From contig OZ245730.1 in NCBI GenBank assembly GCA_965227145.1, positions 5,146,001-5,210,000 on the forward strand: a DNA stretch of 64,000 nt, written 5' to 3'. Of the stretch, positions 58,613-64,000 are shown piece by piece. This stretch comes from JACKAQ01 sp965227145 (GTDB lineage: Bacteria > Calditrichota > Calditrichia > RBG-13-44-9 > J075). The notes beneath the pieces are model-generated. The model made no database searches, had not been told where the DNA came from, and was given only the letters and a program-made list of their open reading frames with translations. Position 1 is the stretch's first letter. Every line of letters begins with the position of its first letter. The position numbers were made by a program, and so were the translations under genes.

Positions 58613-59041
58613 ATGAAAGTCAGAATTAAACGGGTGGACGATGCATTTCATTTCGAGGCGAGCGGCGCATCGGGCGTATCGGTGCATATTGACGGATCGA
58701 GCGAAAGCGGCGGGAACGATTTGGGCGCACGCCCGATGGAACTGCTGCTGATGGGGCTCGGCGGATGCAGCGCGTTCGATGTGGTTTCGATTTTGAAAAA
58801 GCAGCGCCAACCGTTGAAAGATATTCGCATCGAGGTGATTGGCGATCGCGCGACAGACCAGACGCCGTCGGTATTCACCAAAATTCACATGCACTTCCGG
58901 CTGTTTGGCGAACTGGACGCCGCAAAAGTGAAAAAAGCGATCACCCTTTCGGTGGAAAAATATTGCTCCGCGCACGCCATGCTGGAAAAAACCGCGGAAA
59001 TCACCCATTCGTATGAAATTCACGAAACGGTGACTGTGTAA
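58613..59041 (+). CDS. OsmC/Ohr-family peroxidase-like protein
   Basis: 142 residues. The two redox cysteines are C52 (GLGGCSAFDVVSILKKQ) and C118 (SVEKYCSAHAM), with the conserved strand PMELLLMGLGGCS, all as in OsmC. Such proteins reduce organic hydroperoxides with a thiol or dihydrolipoamide. It follows metZ on the same strand, so it might be co-transcribed, but no terminator or promoter was identified between them. Confidence 0.92.
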   Translation: MKVRIKRVDDAFHFEASGASGVSVHIDGSSESGGNDLGARPMELLLMGLGGCSAFDVVSILKKQRQPLKDIRIEVIGDRATDQTPSVFTKIHMHFRLFGELDAAKVKKAITLSVEKYCSAHAMLEKTAEITHSYEIHETVTV

Positions 59042-59052
59042 TTTCGGACGTC

Positions 59053-59073
59053 GGGGCGAAGAGTATTCGCCCC
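59053..59073. terminator. Hairpin between convergent genes
   Basis: GGGGCGAA / TTCGCCCC, perfect 8-bp stem with a 5-base loop, between the OsmC gene (stop 59041) and the gene at 59084. No T-tract follows on either strand, so termination by this hairpin is uncertain. Confidence 0.4.
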
Positions 59074-59083
59074 AAAATTACCC

Positions 59084-60040
59084 TCACATTTTGGCCGGTT
59101 TCACAAAAACCGGTGCCTGCGCAAATGTGTCGCTATCGGTGAGGCGGGTCATTTCCTGCGATTGCCAGTTCAGCAAATAAATATCAAAAACCGTCTGTTC
59201 ATAGTCAAACATTTCGATTGCCAGCCAGTTACCATCCGGGCTCCAGTGATGCCAACCTTCATTTAACCCATTGTTATTCATCAATTTGCGAAATCCACTG
59301 CCGTCCGGGTTGATCGCGTACAAACGATATTTCCCCTGCTGCTTCGATTGATAAGTGATGATATTTTGCGCCGCGTTCCAGCGCGGTGGTCCGGCGTGAT
59401 AGTCGTGCCAATTGGCTGTTGTGTCTGCTTTGGGATAGTTCGTAAGCTGTTGCAAACCGGAACCGTCGGCGTTGATGCGATACAGTTCATCGAGATCGGT
59501 GCGGTCTTTCGACGGGCTATCTTTGGCGGCGCGAAACACAATCTGCTGCCCGTCCGGCGAAAACACCGGATCGTTGATGTATGCGAATGGCGGCGCAATC
59601 GAATCCAGCAAATTTCCGCTGCGATCGATGATGTAAAAAATTTCCCGCCCGTCCAGCCGTGGATTGATAATCAGTTCCGCGCCGTTTTTCCGAGATGTAA
59701 TCCAGCAATCCTGCAACCGCAAATCGCTGATTTTTCTCACGTTATTGCCATCAGCGTCCATTTCGTACAAAAAATAGCAGCGGTAGCAGGTATCGCGATC
59801 GGAAATAAAAAACAGCTTGTCATCGTGCGCATCGTACACCCAATCCACGCCTTTCCAGTTGGAGATATTTTTTTTGCCGCTGCCGTCCGCGTTCATCACA
59901 AAAATTTCGTAATCGTCGGTTTCAGCATCGTGCAGCACGTTGTAGGCGATGTTGTAGGTATCTGCCGGAACAGGTTTTGTAGCGCGCTCTCCACTGCAGG
60001 CAACCAAAAGCAGAAACACAAAAACTAGTGGAATTTGCAT
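59084..60040 (-). CDS. TolB-like (PD40) beta-propeller lipoprotein
   Basis: 318 residues. A lipobox-like LLVACSGE (C15 by position) is followed by PD40/DPP-like blades: IFVMNADGSGKKNI, FLYEMDADGNNVRKI, VFSPDGQQIVFRA, LYRINADGSGLQQL, LYAINPDGSGFRKL and WSPDGNWLAIEM. The spaced 'DG-G' motifs are those of TolB-type six-bladed propellers. It has no TolB N-terminal domain, so it is a propeller lipoprotein rather than TolB. Converges with OsmC; the DUF1761 gene is upstream on the same strand. Confidence 0.82.
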   Translation of the reverse strand: MQIPLVFVFLLLVACSGERATKPVPADTYNIAYNVLHDAETDDYEIFVMNADGSGKKNISNWKGVDWVYDAHDDKLFFISDRDTCYRCYFLYEMDADGNNVRKISDLRLQDCWITSRKNGAELIINPRLDGREIFYIIDRSGNLLDSIAPPFAYINDPVFSPDGQQIVFRAAKDSPSKDRTDLDELYRINADGSGLQQLTNYPKADTTANWHDYHAGPPRWNAAQNIITYQSKQQGKYRLYAINPDGSGFRKLMNNNGLNEGWHHWSPDGNWLAIEMFDYEQTVFDIYLLNWQSQEMTRLTDSDTFAQAPVFVKPAKM

Positions 60041-60079
60041 TTTAACTCCATTTTTTACAAATATTTACCATACTTCAAA

Positions 60080-60487
60080 TTACCGCCATGCGCCGATGAT
60101 CAATCCCATTACGCTGAGCGCGACGACCAAATATCCGCCGTTGATAAACATATACGCTGCCGGGCGTCGCTCGAACATCGCGACAATGGACAAGCCCATC
60201 GCCGCCCATCCGAAACCGGCTAAAAATCCGGCGGTCAATCCCCACATTGCATCGGTATTGGCGTCGCCTAAAAAGAACGCCAAATTATAAGCCATGAGCA
60301 GCGTTAGCACAAACGACACACCGAAAATTTTTCCCATATTCGCGCCTTCCAGCGATTTTTCTGTAAAGCCGTTGGCTTTCATCCACGGTTTGGCAAACAG
60401 CGCGGGTGAGTACCATAATCCGCCAATCACAAATGCCGAAATCGCCGCCGCAAATACGGCCAAATGATTGATTATCATATTTTCCAT
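60080..60487 (-). CDS. DUF1761 membrane protein
   Basis: 135 residues with four membrane helices. INHLAVFAAAISAFVIGGLWYSPALFAKPWMKANGFTE and LAFFLGDANTDAMWGLTAGFLAGFGWAA are the DUF1761 signature. The ATG at 60487 has GGAGG upstream at good distance, whereas the longer frame from 60568 has no homology. No function is known for the family. Same strand as the lipoprotein at 59084 and the AraC regulator upstream. Confidence 0.82.
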   Translation of the reverse strand: MENMIINHLAVFAAAISAFVIGGLWYSPALFAKPWMKANGFTEKSLEGANMGKIFGVSFVLTLLMAYNLAFFLGDANTDAMWGLTAGFLAGFGWAAMGLSIVAMFERRPAAYMFINGGYLVVALSVMGLIIGAWR

Positions 60488-60605
60488 ATGTTCCTCCGGT
60501 TTGGAATTTTCGATAAAATAATTGTTAAACACATCCTGAAATCGTTGAAATTTTAACAGATGCGACAATTATACAGCAAAAATATGATGTTGTATTGGAA
60601 AAAAT

Positions 60606-61454
60606 TTACCTCGGATGAACCGAAAGATAGCTGAGATATAATTCCTCGCGGGGTAATCCATTGGTGGAAAAACGGTGGGATAAATAGGCGGTCGGATTGA
60701 TGCCGGAAAAGCGTTTGAATTCGCTGATAAAATGGGATTGGTCGTAATAATCGCAGGCGTAGGCGACCTGCGCCCATTCGATGGTTTGTTCGGCATGGAT
60801 TTGCCGGAGCACATTCTGGAATTTCATGATTCGCGAATAGGTTTTGGGCGTTTGGCCGACACTGCGCCGGAACTGCTGGATAAAATGTTTCTGGCTGATA
60901 CCGCAGCTTTCGGAAATCTGTTTCACGGTGAGCGAAGCCGGATGTTGGCGAACAAGCTGCAGCGCAAAACGAATTGCCGGATGCAGCAAATGCCGTTCGC
61001 GCCGGCGGTCGAGAAAAAATTGCGAAAGCGCCGCAAATTTGGCATCGGCGGTGGGCAATTCGGCCAGCTTATCGCGCAAATCGCAAATGATGTTCCCCAA
61101 AATCTGGTCCAGCGGAATCACGCTGTCGGAAATTTCGCTGAGCGGAAAATCAAAAAACGCGCCAGCGCCGCCCGGTTTGAAGCGCACCACAATCATCGTT
61201 TCGCCGGTGGCGTCGATGGTGATGTAGCGGCTGCGCATCCCGGAGATCCACGCGCAGCGAAAATTGTCGAAACTATCCAGATTATCGTTGTGATACAACC
61301 GTTTCGGCGGTTCTGTTAAATCGATAATCATTTCCACAGCGCCGTCCGGCATCAGCCGTTCCAGCAGGTGATCGGGTTGGTTTTCGGTGTAAAAAAAGAA
61401 ATATTCGATAAATTCCGACAGCGGTGGTTCGGGCAAATGCAACTGAAATTTCAT
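60606..61454 (-). CDS. AraC-family transcription regulator
   Basis: 282 residues. The N-terminal ligand domain (about 1-180, LPEPPLSEFIEYFFFYTENQ, VRFKPGGAGAFFDFPLSEISD) is of the DUF6597/cupin-like type, and the C-terminal AraC double helix-turn-helix (190-282) has LTVKQISESCGISQKHFIQQFRRSVGQTPKTYSRI-like first HTH and DQSHFISEFKRFSGINPTAY in the second. The ATG at 61454 begins the domain. It lies between the DUF1761 gene and the divergent ABC transporter, which it may regulate. Confidence 0.85.
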   Translation of the reverse strand: MKFQLHLPEPPLSEFIEYFFFYTENQPDHLLERLMPDGAVEMIIDLTEPPKRLYHNDNLDSFDNFRCAWISGMRSRYITIDATGETMIVVRFKPGGAGAFFDFPLSEISDSVIPLDQILGNIICDLRDKLAELPTADAKFAALSQFFLDRRRERHLLHPAIRFALQLVRQHPASLTVKQISESCGISQKHFIQQFRRSVGQTPKTYSRIMKFQNVLRQIHAEQTIEWAQVAYACDYYDQSHFISEFKRFSGINPTAYLSHRFSTNGLPREELYLSYLSVHPR

Positions 61455-61604
61455 GAGCCATCCTTGAAATTGTGCATGTTCTGGCGGCGCGAAAGGCAGC
61501 TTTTGGCAACCTGCTACCAAAATATTTCTCTCCACTGAAAAAATCAAGGTTTTTATTCGGGCTGATCCGTATTAAATTTGGCGTCTGTTTAATAAAGGAA
61601 AAGC

Positions 61605-62528
61605 ATGTCAACATCACCCACCGTAGAAGTTCGAAATATCAGCAAATCCTATGGCAGCACGCTTGCGGTTGACTCGCTCAGTTTTTCCGCATTTCGCGGC
61701 GAAGTGTTCGGGCTGTTGGGACCCAACGGCGCCGGAAAAACCACAACGCTGGAGATGATTGAAGGATTGCGCCAGCCGGATGCCGGCGAAATTTTCATCA
61801 ACGGAATGAACGTGCGCACCGATCTCGCCAAAGTGAAAGAAGTGATCGGCGTGCAGTTGCAGGCGACTTCGCTGTATGACAAAATCAAGGTTGGCGAGGC
61901 GCTTTCGCTGTATGGCGGCTACTATCGCAAACAGCGCTCGACAACCGAGCTGCTGAAACTGGTTTCGCTGGAAGACAAACGTAACGATTACCACAAAAAT
62001 TTATCCGGCGGTCAAAAACAGCGGCTGGCGCTGGCGCTTACGCTGGTGAACGATCCGCAGGTGGTTTTTTTAGATGAACCGACCACCGGGCTCGATCCGC
62101 AGGCGCGCCGCAATTTGTGGGACATCATCAACGTGATGCGCTCGGATGACAAAACCGTTATTTTGACGACACATTATATGGAAGAAGCCGAGCAGTTGTG
62201 CGACCGCATCGCCATTATGGATCACGGCAAAGTGATTGCAGAAGGCACCACCGGCAAACTTATCGAAGAAATGGCGGTGGATAACTGCATCGAATTTCAG
62301 GAGATTGCCGAACTTCCGGCGGATTTGCTTTCCGCATTGCCGGCGGTAACGCGGGTGCAGCAGCGCGGCGGAAATGTGGAAGTGTTCTCGAAACATCCGC
62401 AATCCACGCTGGTGGGATTGCTGGAAACCGCTGAAAATAAACAAGTTAACATAAACGATTTGCACATTCGCCGCCCGACGCTCGAGGATTTATTTCTGGA
62501 GTTGACCGGCCGGCGGCTGCGCGAATAA
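61605..62528 (+). CDS. ABC transporter ATP-binding protein (DrrA-like)
   Basis: 307 residues. Walker A GPNGAGKTTT (near 38-46), the signature LSGGQKQRLALA, Walker B VVFLDEPTTGLDP and the H-loop TTHYMEEAEQL are all present, with a C-terminal extension of ~80 residues (ELPADLLSALPAVTRVQQRG, LEDLFLELTGR) typical of ABC-2 export ATPases such as DrrA/CcmA/YadG types. It is followed after 30 bases by its permease. The exported substrate is not determined. Divergent from the AraC regulator. Confidence 0.92.
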   Translation: MSTSPTVEVRNISKSYGSTLAVDSLSFSAFRGEVFGLLGPNGAGKTTTLEMIEGLRQPDAGEIFINGMNVRTDLAKVKEVIGVQLQATSLYDKIKVGEALSLYGGYYRKQRSTTELLKLVSLEDKRNDYHKNLSGGQKQRLALALTLVNDPQVVFLDEPTTGLDPQARRNLWDIINVMRSDDKTVILTTHYMEEAEQLCDRIAIMDHGKVIAEGTTGKLIEEMAVDNCIEFQEIAELPADLLSALPAVTRVQQRGGNVEVFSKHPQSTLVGLLETAENKQVNINDLHIRRPTLEDLFLELTGRRLRE

Positions 62529-62558
62529 CAATCGCCCGAAGGATTGGTTGAACTACTT

Positions 62559-63662
62559 ATGAATCGATATTTCAAAATGCTGATGGGGCAGCTTGGCATC
62601 GAAACCAAGCTGTTTTTGCGGGACCGGGCATCTGTTTTCTGGACATATTTTTTTCCGATTTTGCTGATTTTGCTGTTCGGATTTGTATTCAACAAACCGG
62701 ATTCGATACGGCTGGGCGTTGCATTTGTGGATTACGATAACAGCAACGCATCCCGTAACCTGATGATGGAATTGATGCGGGTTGAGGTGCTGGACCTCAC
62801 GCCAATGGAATCGGCGGAAATGTATATATCGCTGCAAAACAGCGAAAAAAATTTCGCGATTGTGGTGCCGGAAGGTTACGGAAAAAGCGTTGCGGCAGAA
62901 TCGCCGGTTTCGCTGCAGGCGTTGTATAATCCCGATCAGCAACAGGTGGTGCAAATTGTAACACCCATTTTGCAACAGATGATCGACCGGGTGAACTGGC
63001 AGCTCATCGACCGTGAACCGCTGATCACCATCGAGCCGCAACCGGTGCGGCCGGTGCGGCAGGATTACAGCTATATCAGCTTTCTGGTGCCGGGATTAAT
63101 CGGCTTCAGCCTGATGGCAACCTGCCTTTTTTCCATTGGTGTGGTGGTCGTCAGCTACCGCGAAAAAGGCAAATTGCGCCGGTTGGCGATTACGCCGCTG
63201 CCAAAAGCCATTTTTATCGCAGGACAAATTTTTACCCGGTATTTTGTGGTTTTGGCGCAGGCGCTGCTGCTGTTGGGCATCGCCATTTTTATGTTTGATG
63301 TGAGAATTGTGGGCAGTTTGTGGCAGTTTTTTGTGGCGCTGTCGATCGGTATGTTTGCGTTTATCTCGCTCGGATACGCCATCGCCAGTGTTGCCAAAAC
63401 GCCGGAAAGCGCGTCGGGCATCGCCAATTCGCTGTTCCTGCCAATGACATTTTTGAGTGGCGTCTATTTTTCTCCGGAAAGTTTGCCGGAATACCTGCAA
63501 CCGTTGGTGGCCGTGCTGCCGTTAACCCATTTGGTGACAACCATTCGCGGTATTTTCAGCCACGGCGAATCGATCATTTTTTACTGGCCGCAGCTCATTA
63601 TTCTCACCGGTTGGCTGATTGTCTGCTTCCTGTTTTCCGTGCGGAATTTCCGGTGGGAGTAA
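62559..63662 (+). CDS. ABC-2 type transporter permease
   Basis: 367 residues. An N-terminal helix (FWTYFFPILLILLFGFVF, about 25-42), a large outer domain (about 50-165) and five more helices (from about 172) with SYREKGKLRRLAITPLPKAIF, SLGYAIASVAKTPESASG and LPMTFLSGVYFSPESLPEYLQP. This is the YhhJ/DrrB-like permease of two-gene ABC-2 exporters. The ATG at 62559 is preferred over a TTG at 62544. It forms an exporter with the ATPase at 61605. Confidence 0.9.
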   Translation: MNRYFKMLMGQLGIETKLFLRDRASVFWTYFFPILLILLFGFVFNKPDSIRLGVAFVDYDNSNASRNLMMELMRVEVLDLTPMESAEMYISLQNSEKNFAIVVPEGYGKSVAAESPVSLQALYNPDQQQVVQIVTPILQQMIDRVNWQLIDREPLITIEPQPVRPVRQDYSYISFLVPGLIGFSLMATCLFSIGVVVVSYREKGKLRRLAITPLPKAIFIAGQIFTRYFVVLAQALLLLGIAIFMFDVRIVGSLWQFFVALSIGMFAFISLGYAIASVAKTPESASGIANSLFLPMTFLSGVYFSPESLPEYLQPLVAVLPLTHLVTTIRGIFSHGESIIFYWPQLIILTGWLIVCFLFSVRNFRWE

Positions 63663-63667
63663 TGTTT

Positions 63668-63826
63668 TTTGCCGCGAAGTCGCAAAGCGTTGTTTTTTTC
63701 TTACTCGTTCAAGGCTCCGCCTGGAACGCCAATTTTCCAAAAAGCGCCGCTTTTAAAACTGGCGTTACGAAGCAGGAGCTTCGTAACGAGCAGGCTACTT
63801 TGCGACCTTCGTGCCTTTGCGGCAAA
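63668..63826. repeat. Nested REP-like palindromic element
   Basis: Outer inverted arms (63668-63689 and 63798-63826, TTTGCCGCGAAGTCGCAAAG against CTTTGCGACCTTCG...CGGCAAA) enclose a hairpin CGTTC-AAGGC-TCC-GCC-TG-GAACG (63706-63728) and a perfect 10-bp hairpin GTTACGAAGC/GCTTCGTAAC (63764-63787). This looks like a composite of repeated extragenic palindromes. The outer unit matches the repeat at 4151-4180. Confidence 0.65.
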
Positions 63827-63833
63827 CCCACCG

Positions 63834-64000
63834 CTATTCCACCAAAACCATTTTTTTGCTGAACACAGCATTTCCCGCCTGCAATGTGTACAGATACACG
63901 CCGGACGCAACGCTCTCGCCATAATTATTCCGTCCGTTCCAGATAAAGGAATGGCTCCCCGCCGGGTAAATGCCATCGGACAGCGATGTCACCAATCGCC
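63834..64000 (-). CDS. 3' end of a T9SS-exported protein (partial)
   Basis: Only the last 55 codons are inside the window, read from the right edge to the stop at 63834. The visible tail ends in FIWNGRNNYGESVASGVYLYTLQ and FSKKMVLVE (given as fragments), which is the T9SS type A sorting domain seen also at 1-1497, 11356 and 52995. The rest of the gene lies beyond the window, so nothing can be said of its main domain. No tail catalytic residue is expected. Confidence 0.7.
   Translation of the reverse strand, partial: RLVTSLSDGIYPAGSHSFIWNGRNNYGESVASGVYLYTLQAGNAVFSKKMVLVE

Overview
The window looks like a piece of chromosome from a member of the FCB group of bacteria, most likely Calditrichota or a relative such as Ignavibacteria or KSB1. 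Four secreted proteins end in the type IX secretion (T9SS) sorting domain with the QNYPNPFNP motif, one gene encodes the T9SS regulator PorX, and the nitrous-oxide reductase genes have the Sec-dependent (clade II) layout without nosR. These assignments rest on protein motifs read by eye; no search was run. I saw no rRNA, tRNA, CRISPR array, prophage or intact insertion sequence.

Left part (1-25.9 kb): the end of a T9SS-exported protein; a minus-strand group porX-tsaE-DUF1801; a RelE-type toxin-antitoxin pair; a large zinc metalloprotease; small membrane-protein operons (DUF2306/DUF1835 and DUF2157/GDYXXLXY); then a minus-strand series of a propeller histidine kinase (split by a frameshift), its LuxR-type response regulator, a lipoprotein and a T9SS-exported Asp-box repeat protein. 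After these come a CoA-binding protein, an AIM24 protein, a three-gene envelope-sugar operon (small membrane protein, glycosyltransferase-like membrane protein, sugar epimerase), an FAD oxidoreductase and a HAD phosphatase.

Centre (26-39.8 kb): a coherent nitrous-oxide respiration island. A 403-residue membrane protein with conserved histidines, a cupin, two small tandem heme-copper-oxidase-like proteins and an Rrf2 regulator with an Fe-S type cysteine cluster precede the operon cytochrome c-nosZ-membrane protein-nosL-nosD-nosF-nosY. Three near-identical 20-bp inverted repeats lie at the promoters of the membrane protein gene, the Rrf2 gene and the nos operon, which suggests one Rrf2 regulon. 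A PIN/ribbon-helix-helix toxin-antitoxin pair separates nosY from a Cys-rich secreted protein and an OprC/NosA-type TonB-dependent copper receptor carrying the CxxxM copper motif. The island therefore joins copper uptake, copper delivery (NosL, NosDFY), the copper enzyme (NosZ), an electron donor (cytochrome c) and a probable NO- or redox-sensing regulator. No nitrate, nitrite or NO reductase is present in the window.

Right part (39.9-64 kb): an AbgT transporter, an unrecognised acidic-repeat protein, a PdxJ-like protein lacking the usual active-site residues, a CsgG-like/beta-barrel protein, two paralogous lipoproteins, DNA ligase LigA, a DUF2461 protein, an NHL-type lipoprotein, lytic transglycosylase MltF, a large T9SS-exported choice-of-anchor protein, a VapBC-type pair, O-succinylhomoserine sulfhydrylase, an OsmC protein, a TolB-like lipoprotein, DUF1761, an AraC regulator, an ABC-2 drug or polysaccharide-type exporter, and the edge of another T9SS-exported protein. 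Several families of short palindromic repeats are scattered between genes, and one copy has become part of a coding sequence.
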